This document shows positions 16,171-24,252 of a stretch of 64,000 bases of DNA, piece by piece. The DNA is taken from contig NZ_JAICDG010000002.1 in NCBI RefSeq assembly GCF_022751215.1, positions 1,736,001-1,800,000 on the forward strand, written 5' to 3'. The notes under the pieces are model-generated. The model did not search any database and was not told the origin of the DNA. It saw nothing but the letters and a program-made list of their open reading frames with translations. The DNA comes from Actinomadura terrae. GTDB taxonomy: Bacteria; Actinomycetota; Actinomycetes; Streptosporangiales; Streptosporangiaceae. How positions within the stretch are numbered: position 1 is the first letter of the stretch; each line of letters starts with the position of its first letter. Made by a program: the position numbers and the translations under genes.

Positions 16171-16512
16171 ATGTCGCGGCGACGGTTCGATCAGGCCATG
16201 CAGCTCATGCGCAAGAGCGACCCCCAGGTCAGCGAGGACGCGTTCGACTTCCTGCGCGAGCACGCCGACGCCTACGTCGAGGAGCTGATCGCCGAGTTCG
16301 CGGCCGAGCGCGACGACCACGGCCTGCGCTGCTGGCTGCTGGAGCTGATCGCCGAGGCCCGCTCGCCGAGCGCGCTGCGGGTGTTCCGCGACGAGCTGGA
16401 GAGCATGGACGACTCGCTGCGCTTCTGGGCCGTCCGGGGGCTGGAGATGCTCGACACCCGCGAGGCGGAGCAGGTGCTCGACGAGGCGCGCGCCAACGGC
16501 TGGATCTCCTGA
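16171..16512 (+). CDS. Small HEAT-repeat protein
   Basis: A 113-residue all-helical protein. 'LREHADAYVEELIAEFAAE', 'LRCWLLELIAEARSPSALRV' and 'LRFWAVRGLEMLDTREAEQV' are three consecutive HEAT-like helical pairs. These modules bind proteins and have no catalysis. It starts 9 bases after the NmrA-like gene and may share its transcript. A bidirectional hairpin follows the stop. Partner unknown. Confidence 0.7.
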   Translation: MSRRRFDQAMQLMRKSDPQVSEDAFDFLREHADAYVEELIAEFAAERDDHGLRCWLLELIAEARSPSALRVFRDELESMDDSLRFWAVRGLEMLDTREAEQVLDEARANGWIS

Positions 16513-16525
16513 AAGACCGCCGCCC

Positions 16526-16565
16526 ATGACCGACCTCCCGGCCCGTGCGGCCGGGAGGTCGTCAT
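16526..16565. terminator. Bidirectional terminator hairpin between convergent genes
   Basis: A long stem, GACCTCCCGGCC with GGCCGGGAGGTC extended by ATGAC/GTCAT across a one-base bulge, loop CGTGC. It lies between the HEAT gene and the convergent amidohydrolase, so it can stop both transcripts. U-runs are weak, as usual in high-GC actinomycetes. Confidence 0.8.
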
Positions 16566-16569
16566 GCGC

Positions 16570-18426
16570 TCAAGACCCGCTGATCTCCTCGGAGAGCGTG
16601 CAGCAGCACTGCCCGCCGTCACCGCAGTCGTGCCCCGGCTCCCCGCCCCGCGCGAACGCGGCGGGCGTCGCGGCGGCGCGGGCGCCCCCGGACGGCCGCT
16701 CGTAGACGACGCGCCCGCCGACCAGCGTCGTGGTGACCTGGAGGTCGGCGAGGTCGTGCGGGTCGGCGCCGAGGACGTCGCCGCCGACGACGCAGACGTC
16801 GGCGGCCATCCCCGGTTCGAGCGTGCCCTTCCAGCGCTCCGCGTGGTCCTGCCACGCCGCCACGCGGGTGTAGGTGGCGAGGCTCTGCGGGACCGTGATC
16901 CGCTCCGCCTGCCCCGCGACGCCGCCGTCCGCCCCCTCGCGCAGCGCGGCCGTCATCACGCCGCGCAGCCACTGCGGTTCCACCACCGGCGCGTCCGACC
17001 CGGACGTGGTCTTGACGCCCGAGGTGATCGCGCTGCGGTAGGGCCACTGGTACTCGGTCAGCTCGCGGCCGATGATCGATTCGAGCACCCGGCCCTGGAG
17101 GTAGAGGATCTCCGCGTTCAGGTTCGCGCCGATGTCGTGGCGCGCCATCGTCCGCAGCGTCCGGGCCGAGGGGAAGTTGCAGTGGATCACGTAGTGGCGC
17201 AGGTCTGCGCGGTGCCGCGTTGACCTGACATATCCGGCGACGACCGCGTCGATGGTGGCGTCGCCGCACGAGTGCGTGCCGACCTGGAGCCCGGCGCGCG
17301 CCGCCATCGCGATCATCTCGTGCAGGTTCGCCAGCTGCTCGGCCGCGGTCGCGCCGTCGATGGTGAGGCGCCCGTTGGACCCGTCGAGGTAGGGCCTGTT
17401 CATCCACGCGGTCCGGAACCGGGGGATGCCGTCGGCGAAGATCTTGACGCCCGCGACGCGCAGCACGCGGGGATCGACGTCGTGGAGCGGGCGGTACCGG
17501 TCGAGGACGTCGCGGAGCGTCCGCGGCCCGGTGCCGCTCCCGAGCAGGGCGGTGATCCGCATCGGCAGCGCGCCCGCGCGCGCCTTCTCCGCGTAGAGCG
17601 CGAGCGTGTCGAGGTCGATGCCCGGCTCGGTGGCGCTGGTGACGCCCCTGGAGTGCAGGAGGCCGATCGCCGCGTCGATCGCCTTGGATCGTTCCTCGCG
17701 GGTGAACGGCGGCACCACGTTCCGGACGAGGCCCTGCGCCGTCTCCCGCAGCACGCCCGTCGGTTCCCCGTGTGCGTCCTTGTCGATGACGCCGCCCGGC
17801 GGCGGGACGGTGTCGCGGGTGATGCCCGCCTTGCGCAGCACGGCCGTGTTCACCGACGTCGCGTGCCCCGAGAAGTCGTTCAAGATCACCGGGTGGTCGC
17901 CCGAGACCGGGTCGATGTCGGCGGCGACCGGCGCGCGCGGCAGCACGAGCTCCTGCCATCCGCGACCGCGGATCCACGAGTCCGGCGCGGACGCCGCGCC
18001 CGCGGCGGTGCGGATCACGGCGACCAGTTCCTCGATCGTCTTCGTGTCCACGTTGACGTTGAACGGCGGGACGCTCAGCCCGTGCGAGCCGAGGTGCAGG
18101 TGCGTGTCGTTGATCCCCGGCAGCACCGTGCCGCCGCCCGCGTCGAGCAGTTTCGTCCGGCGGCCGGTGTAGCGCCGCATGTCCCGGGCCCGCCCGACGG
18201 CAAGGATGCGCCCGCCCCGGATGGCGACCGCCTCGGCCTTGCGGAAGTGCTCGTCGAGGACGAGCACGTGCCCGTTGTGGATGACGAGGTCGGCGTCGCC
18301 GCCTCGCTCGGCGTCCGCGTCCGCGTGCGCGGCGGCGGGCAGCGCTCCCGCGGCGGCGGTTCCGGCGGCCACGGCCGCGGCTCCGTGCAGGACCTGGCGG
18401 CGGTGGATCTCGGTTGACGGCGGCAT
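16570..18426 (-). CDS. Tat-exported amidohydrolase (YtcJ-like metal-dependent hydrolase)
   Basis: A 618-residue amidohydrolase with a twin-arginine leader: 'RRQVLHGAAAVAAGTAAAGA' ending in AAAHA. The mature part has the beta-sandwich 'LVIHNGHVLVLDEHFRKAEA', the metal box 'GINDTHLHLGSHG' (H-x-H), 'VGTHSCGDATIDAVV' (His), 'LRHYVIHCNF' and 'SGSDAPVVEPQW' (catalytic Asp), and the closing 'GTLEPGMAADVCVVGGD'. This is the YtcJ/Amidohydro_3 class, with unknown natural substrates. The start ATG has AAGGAGG upstream. A C-terminal extension rich in Cys (HDCGDGGQCCC) is unusual for the family. Divergent from the pyrone-dicarboxylate hydrolase operon. Confidence 0.88.
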   Translation of the reverse strand: MPPSTEIHRRQVLHGAAAVAAGTAAAGALPAAAHADADAERGGDADLVIHNGHVLVLDEHFRKAEAVAIRGGRILAVGRARDMRRYTGRRTKLLDAGGGTVLPGINDTHLHLGSHGLSVPPFNVNVDTKTIEELVAVIRTAAGAASAPDSWIRGRGWQELVLPRAPVAADIDPVSGDHPVILNDFSGHATSVNTAVLRKAGITRDTVPPPGGVIDKDAHGEPTGVLRETAQGLVRNVVPPFTREERSKAIDAAIGLLHSRGVTSATEPGIDLDTLALYAEKARAGALPMRITALLGSGTGPRTLRDVLDRYRPLHDVDPRVLRVAGVKIFADGIPRFRTAWMNRPYLDGSNGRLTIDGATAAEQLANLHEMIAMAARAGLQVGTHSCGDATIDAVVAGYVRSTRHRADLRHYVIHCNFPSARTLRTMARHDIGANLNAEILYLQGRVLESIIGRELTEYQWPYRSAITSGVKTTSGSDAPVVEPQWLRGVMTAALREGADGGVAGQAERITVPQSLATYTRVAAWQDHAERWKGTLEPGMAADVCVVGGDVLGADPHDLADLQVTTTLVGGRVVYERPSGGARAAATPAAFARGGEPGHDCGDGGQCCCTLSEEISGS

Positions 18427-18481
18427 GTCCGGGACCTCCTTGAGTGGATGATCGCGGCGGGTGGGCCCAGTCTCGCCAGTG

Positions 18482-18500
18482 CTGTTGATGAAGTCAACAG
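18482..18500. promoter_or_regulatory. Perfect inverted repeat CTGTTGA-N5-TCAACAG, candidate GntR-type operator
   Basis: The 7-bp arms are perfect with a five-base spacer, 56 bases upstream of the leftward amidohydrolase start. TGTTGA/TCAACA half sites are common for GntR/FadR-like and some LacI regulators. No GntR gene is in the window, so the regulator would be encoded elsewhere. Confidence 0.55.
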
Positions 18501-18750
18501 TTGGCATTCGGGCAACCTGCACGGTGGCCGGTCCGCGCCCGAGTTGCGGCACCGGCACGAATGCCGCTGGCCTGGAGGAACAACGTCGGGAGCGCCCGGA
18601 CGGACGATGCCGGTCAGAGGGTTCCCGACTGGGTGTTGTCATTGTCATCAAACGCGCGCACCATGCGAGGTGGGAGCGGTGTCGTGGCGTGCACGGCGGG
18701 CGCACCCCCTTGACCGCCCCTCCTTGGTCATGCACACTCGCTTCAACTGG

Positions 18751-18764
18751 CGCACAAACGTGCG
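18751..18764. promoter_or_regulatory. Short palindrome CGCAC-N4-GTGCG near rightward promoter
   Basis: Five-bp perfect arms around AAAC, about 50 bases before the PDC-hydrolase-like start. A possible IclR- or TetR-type operator; short enough that chance occurrence in GC-rich DNA is likely. Confidence 0.3.
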
Positions 18765-18812
18765 ACAGGCGAACCTTCCTTCCCTGACATCCGTCCGGCT
18801 GAAACGAGTCCC

Positions 18813-19718
18813 ATGACCTCCCATGAGGCGGCGCGGGGCGGCAGGAGGCTCGCCGCCCCGCCGCACCCGAACCCCACGGCTCCGGTCCTGCGGCTGCCGT
18901 CGCTGAGCTGCGACGCGCACTGCCACATCTTCGGACCCGGCGACGTCTTCCCCTACCCGGAGGACCGGGCGTATGACACGCCCGACGTCACCAAGGAGGA
19001 CCTGCGCCGCCGGCACGACCTGATGGGGGTGGAGCGGGCGCTCATCGTCCAGTCCGCCGCGCACGGCACCGACCACGCCGCGCTGCTCGACGCGCTGCGC
19101 AGCAATCGGGGCCGGTACCGGGGCGTCGCGCTGCCGACCCCGCGCACCACGCCGGCCGAGGTCGCGGGCCTGCACGAGGCCGGGGTGCGCGGCGTGCGCC
19201 TCCAGTTCATGCCGCACCTCGGGACGAGTCCGTCGCCGGACGAGGTGCGCGCGGTGGCCGATCTCGTCCGCCCGCACGGCTGGCACATGGCGTTCCACAT
19301 CGCGGGCGACACGGTCGTGGACATGTTCGACACGCTCCGCGCCGGCGGCCCGCCCGTGGTGATCGACCACATGGCGCGCGTCGACCTGCGCACCGGTCTG
19401 GACGGCCCGCAGGTGAGCGCGCTGCGGCGGCTGCTCGACACCGGGAACGTGTGGGTCAAGCTCAGCGCGCCCGACCGGCTCTCGGCCGGGGGCCCGCCCT
19501 ACGACGACGCGGTCGAGCTGGCCGCGCTGCTCGCCGCGCAGGCGCCCGAGCGCTGCCTGTGGGGGAGCGACTTCCCGCATCCGAACGTCCGCGAGATGCC
19601 CGACGACGGGGTGCTCGTCGACCTGATCGGACGGATCGCGCCGGACGAGAAGACCCGGCACCGCATCCTCGTCACCAACCCCGCCGAGCTGTTCGACTTC
19701 CCGCTGGAGGGTGCATGA
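18813..19718 (+). CDS. 2-pyrone-4,6-dicarboxylate lactonase-like amidohydrolase (LigI/COG3618 family)
   Basis: A 301-residue amidohydrolase-2 protein. 'LSCDAHCHIFGPGDVFPYP' is the distinctive N-terminal block of PDC hydrolases, followed by 'RGVRLQFMPH', 'MAFHIAGDTVVD', 'VVIDHMARVD' and 'CLWGSDFPHPN' (catalytic Asp). LigI opens the pyrone lactone to 4-oxalomesaconate in the protocatechuate/gallate 4,5-cleavage route and does not need a metal. The next gene, overlapping by ATGA, is a CHA-aldolase-like protein, which acts two steps later in that route. Related lactonases act on other substrates, so the exact reaction is an inference. Confidence 0.85.
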   Translation: MTSHEAARGGRRLAAPPHPNPTAPVLRLPSLSCDAHCHIFGPGDVFPYPEDRAYDTPDVTKEDLRRRHDLMGVERALIVQSAAHGTDHAALLDALRSNRGRYRGVALPTPRTTPAEVAGLHEAGVRGVRLQFMPHLGTSPSPDEVRAVADLVRPHGWHMAFHIAGDTVVDMFDTLRAGGPPVVIDHMARVDLRTGLDGPQVSALRRLLDTGNVWVKLSAPDRLSAGGPPYDDAVELAALLAAQAPERCLWGSDFPHPNVREMPDDGVLVDLIGRIAPDEKTRHRILVTNPAELFDFPLEGA

Positions 19719-20452
19719 CCTCCGGGGCGCCCACGAGTCTGCATCCGCGCGGCACGGTGTTCACCCGCGCGCCGCGCCCGAGCGAGGAGGTCCTGCGCGC
19801 CTACGACGAGCTGGCCGTGGCGTCGGTGCACGAGGCGATGGGGCAGCGCAACCTGCTGCGCGGGGTCCGCCCGCTGGCGCCCGGCACCCGCGCGGTCGGG
19901 CGCGCGGTCACCGCGCTTGACCTGTCCGGCAGCAACCTGACCCTGCACGCGATGCTGGAGGTGGCGGGGCCGGGCGACTTCCTCGTCTGGACGTCCCAGC
20001 ACGGGCCCGTCGACTCGGCCGTGTGGGGCGCCAACGTCAGCGAGTCCGCCGCCGCGCGCGGGCTCGCGGGCGCGGTGATCGAGGGGCACGCCCGCGACAT
20101 CGCCGACATCGAGCGGGTCGGGTTCCCGCTGTGGGCGCTCGGCGTGACCCCGGCCGCGACCGGTAAGACGCGCACCGGGTGGGGCAACGTCCCCGTCGTG
20201 TGCTGCGGCGCCTACGTCCGGCCGGGCGACCTGATCGTGGCCGACGGCGACGGCGTCGCGGTCGTCCCGCTGGAGGACGCGGGCCGCGTCGCCGAGGCCG
20301 CCGCCGCCCGCGACCTGCGCGAGACCACCACCCTGACCCCGCGCGTGCGCGAGGGCGCCTCGCTGTTCGCGGTGCGCGACTGGAGCCAGAACTTCCCCGC
20401 CGACGGCGGTCGCTTCGTCGACGCCGCGTGGGACCGAGCCGACGAGAGATGA
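19715..20452 (+). CDS. RraA/HMG-CHA aldolase family protein (4-carboxy-4-hydroxy-2-oxoadipate aldolase-like)
   Basis: A 245-residue RraA-fold protein starting at the ATG that overlaps the lactonase stop. Motifs: 'ELAVASVHEAMGQRNLL', 'GPGDFLVWTSQHGPVDSAVWG', 'GAVIEGHARDIADIERVGFP' (the metal-binding G-x-x-R-D) and 'VRPGDLIVADGDGVAVVP'. The R-D pair and the downstream D-G-V-x-V-x-P are the hallmarks of HMG/CHA aldolases and RraA. Beside a PDC-hydrolase-like gene, the likely role is splitting 4-carboxy-4-hydroxy-2-oxoadipate into pyruvate and oxaloacetate. RraA-type members with other roles exist, so the reaction is not certain. Confidence 0.85.
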   Translation: MTSGAPTSLHPRGTVFTRAPRPSEEVLRAYDELAVASVHEAMGQRNLLRGVRPLAPGTRAVGRAVTALDLSGSNLTLHAMLEVAGPGDFLVWTSQHGPVDSAVWGANVSESAAARGLAGAVIEGHARDIADIERVGFPLWALGVTPAATGKTRTGWGNVPVVCCGAYVRPGDLIVADGDGVAVVPLEDAGRVAEAAAARDLRETTTLTPRVREGASLFAVRDWSQNFPADGGRFVDAAWDRADER

Positions 20453-20471
20453 CGAGAGGAACGGAGCGCGC

Positions 20472-21527
20472 ATGAAGGCCATCGTCGCCAGGGAGACCGG
20501 TCCGCCCAGCGTCATGCAATGGACGGACATGGAGCCGCCCAAGCCCGCGCCCGACGAGTGCGTGGTGAAGGTCGAGGCGTGCGGCGCGTGCATGCACGAG
20601 GTGCTCGTCCGGCGCGGCGACCGGGCGCAGGGCACCGGCTTCCCGATCATCCCCGGGCACGAGGTCGTCGGCGAGGTCGTCGAGGTCGGCGCCGCCGTCG
20701 TGGACTTCGCGGTCGGCGACCGGGTCGTCGCCAACCAGCGGCAGCGGGTGTGCGGGAAGTGCCGCGAGTGCCGGACGGGCCGCGAGACCCGCTGCCCGCG
20801 CAAGGTGTTCCTCGGCGACATCGGGTTGAACGGCGGCTACGCCGAGCTGGTCACGGTGTCGGACGGCAGCCTCGTGAAGGTGCCGCCGGGCATCACCTCC
20901 CCGCACGTCGCGATCGCGTCCTGCGCCATCGGCACCCAGCTCAACGCGCTGCGCGACGTCGCGCACCTGGAGATCGGCGAGACCGTGCTGGTCACCGGCG
21001 CGGGCGGCGGCGTGGGGCTGCACGCGATCCAGCTCGCCAAGGCCTCGGGCGCGCGGGTGGTCGCGCAGACGACCTCGCCGGAGAAGGTCGAGGCGGTCCG
21101 GCAGGCGGGCGCGGACGAGATCCTGCTGGTCGAGCGGGGCGCCGACTACAGCAAGGACGTCATGGAGGCCACCGCCGGGCGGGGCTGCGACATCGTCCTG
21201 GAGAACGTCGGCGCCGCGTCGTTCCTGTCGAGCATCAAGACCGTCGCGCTGCACGGCCGGCTCGTGCTGGTCGGCGAGGTGCAGAAGGTGCCGCCGCCGG
21301 TGGAGGTGGACCTCGTCGGCTGGCGCGGCCGCGACATCTCGGTCCATTCCGCGGCCAGCACCACGCGGCGGCAGCTGGAAGACGTGCTGACGCTCATCGA
21401 ACGGGGTCTGGTGACCCCGGTGGTGACCGACACGCTGCCGATGTCGGAGGCGGCGCGGGCCCACGAAATCCTGGAGAGCGGCTCGGCGACCGGGCGGATT
21501 CTCCTGGTCCCCGACACCGCGGCGTGA
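20472..21527 (+). CDS. Zinc-dependent alcohol dehydrogenase (MDR family)
   Basis: A 351-residue medium-chain dehydrogenase. 'CGACMHEVLVRRGD' carries the catalytic-zinc Cys, 'IIPGHEVVGEVVEVG' the His-Glu, and 'CGKCRECRTGRETRCP' the four Cys of the structural zinc. The nucleotide loop is 'VLVTGAGGGVGLHAIQLAKA'. It oxidises an alcohol or reduces an aldehyde with NAD(P)H. The start is preceded by GAGAGGAACGGAG. It sits 19 bases after the aldolase and 19 before the binding-protein gene in one operon, so its substrate is probably an intermediate of the compound imported by that transporter. Confidence 0.9.
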   Translation: MKAIVARETGPPSVMQWTDMEPPKPAPDECVVKVEACGACMHEVLVRRGDRAQGTGFPIIPGHEVVGEVVEVGAAVVDFAVGDRVVANQRQRVCGKCRECRTGRETRCPRKVFLGDIGLNGGYAELVTVSDGSLVKVPPGITSPHVAIASCAIGTQLNALRDVAHLEIGETVLVTGAGGGVGLHAIQLAKASGARVVAQTTSPEKVEAVRQAGADEILLVERGADYSKDVMEATAGRGCDIVLENVGAASFLSSIKTVALHGRLVLVGEVQKVPPPVEVDLVGWRGRDISVHSAASTTRRQLEDVLTLIERGLVTPVVTDTLPMSEAARAHEILESGSATGRILLVPDTAA

Positions 21528-21546
21528 ACTGTGGAAGGAAACGGCG

Positions 21547-22671
21547 ATGAGACGTCGTAGCTCGGGCTCTCTGACGTTTCGCGTGGTGCTGTCGCTGGTC
21601 GCCGTCGCGCTGGCGGCGGCCGGCTGCGGCGGCGGCGACTCGGGTTCCAAGGAAAAGGGTGAGAACCTGCGCACCGTGAAGGTCGCGCTCTCCATCAAGG
21701 CGATGAACGCCAGTTTCGCCGCCATTCCCGTGGCCCGCTATCTCGGCTACTTCAAGGAGGAGGGCCTGAAGGTCGAGACGACGTTCACGCCCGGCTCGAC
21801 GCAGGCGATCCAGGCCGTCGCCGCCGGGCAGCTGGACATCGCCGCGCCGGTGCCGCAGTCGCTCATCCCCGACGCGGTGACGAACAAGTCCGACCAGCGG
21901 ATGTTCTTCAACTGGGCGCGGTCGCAGGTGGCGAGCTTCGCGGTCGAGGACGCGAGCCCGATCCGGAGCTGGCAGGACTTCAAGGGCAAGAAGATCGGCG
22001 CGCAGAGCCTCGGCAGCGGGACGATCCCGCTGGCCAAGGCGCTGCTGCGGGAGCAGGGCCTGGACCCCGACAAGGACGTGCAGTTCGTGTCGGTCGGGCT
22101 GGAGGCCGCCGCCTACCACGCGATGCAGAGCAAGCGCATCGACGCGCTGATGCTGTTCGACTCGCAGTACGCGGCGATGGAGAACCTCGGCGCGAAACTC
22201 CGCTACTTCAACTCGCCGCTGGGGAAGCGGCTGTTCTCCACCGGGTTCTCCGCGAAGCAGTCGTTCATGCGGGCCAACCCGAAGGTGATCGAGGGATTCG
22301 GGCGGGCGATGGCCAAGGCGAACGTCTTCGCCACCGCCAACCCCGAGGCCGCGATCAAGATGATGTACAAGGTCTATCCGAAGACGAACGTCCCCGGCGT
22401 CCCCGAGAAGAAGAAGATCGCCGACAACAAGCGCATTCTCGCGCTGCGCACCACCTACCTCACGACCGGCGACCCGGCCGGCCACAGGAACTGGGGCTCC
22501 TTCCCCGAGGACGGCGTGAAGGCGTGGAGCGACTTCTCGGTCACCACGAAACTCACCCCGGGCGCGTTCAAGGCCGACCAGATCGTCACGAACCAGTTCG
22601 TGCAGGCCTTCAACAATTTCGACAGCCGGCAGATAGCGAACGCGGCGAAGACCTACAAGTTCGGAGGCTGA
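21547..22671 (+). CDS. ABC transporter substrate-binding lipoprotein (NMT1/SsuA family)
   Basis: A 374-residue binding protein anchored by a lipobox: 'VVLSLVAVALAAAGCGGG' with the Cys about residue 27. The mature part has the family order 'ARYLGYFKEEGLKVETTF', 'VAAGQLDIAAPVPQSLI', 'PIRSWQDFKGKKIGAQSLGS' and 'HAMQSKRIDALMLFDSQY'. This class delivers nitrate, sulfonates, pyrimidine precursors or aromatic acids to SsuBC-type importers. The operon context (lactonase, aldolase, dehydrogenase) points to an aromatic or dicarboxylic acid. Compare the damaged homologue at 919-1656. Confidence 0.92.
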   Translation: MRRRSSGSLTFRVVLSLVAVALAAAGCGGGDSGSKEKGENLRTVKVALSIKAMNASFAAIPVARYLGYFKEEGLKVETTFTPGSTQAIQAVAAGQLDIAAPVPQSLIPDAVTNKSDQRMFFNWARSQVASFAVEDASPIRSWQDFKGKKIGAQSLGSGTIPLAKALLREQGLDPDKDVQFVSVGLEAAAYHAMQSKRIDALMLFDSQYAAMENLGAKLRYFNSPLGKRLFSTGFSAKQSFMRANPKVIEGFGRAMAKANVFATANPEAAIKMMYKVYPKTNVPGVPEKKKIADNKRILALRTTYLTTGDPAGHRNWGSFPEDGVKAWSDFSVTTKLTPGAFKADQIVTNQFVQAFNNFDSRQIANAAKTYKFGG

Positions 22672-22672
22672 G

Positions 22673-23476
22673 ATGGCGACGACAGGGCACGCCGTCGAGC
22701 TCGCCGGCCTGCGGCACGTGTTCGCGGGCCGGGGCCGCGGCCGGCGGGCCGTGCACGGGGTCGAGGCGATCAGGGACGTCGACCTCACCGTCGAGCCCGG
22801 CGAGTTCGTGAGCATCGTCGGGCCGAGCGGCTGCGGCAAGAGCACGATCCTGAAGATGATCGCGGGGCTGCTGCGTCCCGCCGAGGGCGCCGTGCGCGTC
22901 TGGGGCGAGCCGGTCACCGGGCCGCGCCGCGACATCGGCATCGCGTTGCAGGACGCGACGCTGCTGCCGTGGCGGGACGTCATGTCCAACTGCCTGTTCC
23001 CGGTCGAGCTGCACGGCAAGGTCACCGCCGAGGCCCGCGAGCGGGTGGCCGGGCTGCTGGAGCGGGCCGGGCTCGCGGGGTTCGAGTCGCGCCGTCCGAA
23101 GGAGCTGTCGGGCGGCATGCGGCAGCGCGTCGCGATCTGCCGGGCCCTCGCCGACGACCCCCGGCTGCTGCTGCTCGACGAGCCGTTCGGCTCCCTGGAC
23201 GCGCTGACCAGGGAGCAGATGAACATCGACCTGAACCGCCTCTGGCGGGAGTCGGGCAAGACCGCGATCCTCATCACCCACGGCATCGACGAGGCGGTGC
23301 TGCTGTCCACACGGGTCGTGATCCTGTCCGAGCGTCCCGGCACCGTTGTGGAGGTCGTCACCCCGCCTTTCCCGAAGGCGCGGACCAAGGAGCTGATGGC
23401 GACGCCGGAGTTCGCCGAGGTGTGCGGGCGCATCCGCGACCGGCTGTTCGCCGCCGAGCAGAAGGTCGGCGGATGA
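22673..23476 (+). CDS. ABC transporter ATP-binding protein (SsuB/TauB family)
   Basis: A 267-residue complete ATPase: Walker A 'GPSGCGKST', Q-loop 'ALQDATLLPWRDV', signature LSGGMRQRVAICR, Walker B 'LLLLDEPFGSLD', H-loop 'ILITHGIDEAVLLS'. The normal C-terminal helix 'FAEVCGRIRDRLFA' is present, unlike in the damaged copy at 1599-2363. It begins one base after the binding-protein stop and overlaps the first permease by four bases. Confidence 0.95.
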   Translation: MATTGHAVELAGLRHVFAGRGRGRRAVHGVEAIRDVDLTVEPGEFVSIVGPSGCGKSTILKMIAGLLRPAEGAVRVWGEPVTGPRRDIGIALQDATLLPWRDVMSNCLFPVELHGKVTAEARERVAGLLERAGLAGFESRRPKELSGGMRQRVAICRALADDPRLLLLDEPFGSLDALTREQMNIDLNRLWRESGKTAILITHGIDEAVLLSTRVVILSERPGTVVEVVTPPFPKARTKELMATPEFAEVCGRIRDRLFAAEQKVGG

Positions 23477-24252
23477 CCGCCCCGGCGGCGAATGCCGGGG
23501 TGGCGGCGCGCTGGGGCGGGCTGGTCGCGGTCACCGCCGCGCTGCTGCTGGCCTGGCAGATCCTCCCGTCGGACGTGCAGGGCGACGGCAGTTCGGTGCC
23601 GAAGCTGGACGCGGTGCTGAAGGCGCTCGGCCCGTCCGGCGAGTGGGGCGAATACCTGAAGGCGCTGCGGACCACGCTCGGCGAGGCGTTCTTCGGGCTG
23701 CTGATCGGCTTCGCCGCCGGGGTGGTGCTCGGCGTGCTGCTCGGCGAGTCGCGGATTCTGCGGCAGGGCTTCTACCCGTACGCGCTGGCGTTGCAGGCGC
23801 TGCCGCCGATCGCGCTCGCGCCGATCTTCGTGATCTGGTTCGGGCTCGGCATGCAGTCCAAGATCGGGCTGGTCGCTGCGGCGACCCTGTTCCCCGTCCT
23901 GGTGAGCACGATGGCGGGCGTCGCCGAGACCGACCGCGGCCGGATCGAGATGGCGACCGCGTTCGGCGCGTCCAAGTCCCAGATCAGGCTGCGGATCATC
24001 TTCCCCGGGCTGGTCGTGCCGATCTTCTCCGGGCTGGAGATCTCGGTGGTGCTGTCGTTCCTGGCCGCGATCGCCGGCGAGCTGATCAGCGCCAACGCCG
24101 GAATCGGCGTGATCTTGCAGGTCTACCAGCGCGACTACCGGCTGGCCGAGGAGTTCGCCGTGCTGATGATCCTGGTGGTGGTCGGGCTGGCGCTCGCGCT
24201 GCTGGTGCGGCTCGCCCGGCGTCTCGTACTGGAGCGCATGCCCAATGAATAA
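23473..24252 (+). CDS. ABC transporter permease 1 (SsuC/BPD_transp_1 family)
   Basis: A 259-residue inner-membrane permease with about six hydrophobic segments, for example 'AFFGLLIGFAAGVVLGVLLG' and 'FAVLMILVVVGLALALLV'. The ATPase-docking EAA loop reads 'EMATAFGASKSQIRLRIIFP'. It is coupled to the ATPase by ATGA. A second, different permease follows with an 8-base overlap, suggesting a heterodimeric channel, whereas most SsuABC-type systems encode one permease used twice. Confidence 0.93.
   Translation: MTAPAANAGVAARWGGLVAVTAALLLAWQILPSDVQGDGSSVPKLDAVLKALGPSGEWGEYLKALRTTLGEAFFGLLIGFAAGVVLGVLLGESRILRQGFYPYALALQALPPIALAPIFVIWFGLGMQSKIGLVAAATLFPVLVSTMAGVAETDRGRIEMATAFGASKSQIRLRIIFPGLVVPIFSGLEISVVLSFLAAIAGELISANAGIGVILQVYQRDYRLAEEFAVLMILVVVGLALALLVRLARRLVLERMPNE

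Larger units (their letters stand above)
18427..18812. other. 386-base divergent intergenic region with two candidate operators
   Basis: No convincing gene is seen here. The region separates the Tat amidohydrolase (leftward) and the PDC-hydrolase operon (rightward). It contains a perfect spaced palindrome at 18482-18500 and a shorter one at 18751-18764, plus a weak TTGACC/CACACT-like promoter pair around 18710-18738 for the rightward operon. Base composition is slightly less GC-rich than the flanking genes. Confidence 0.6.
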
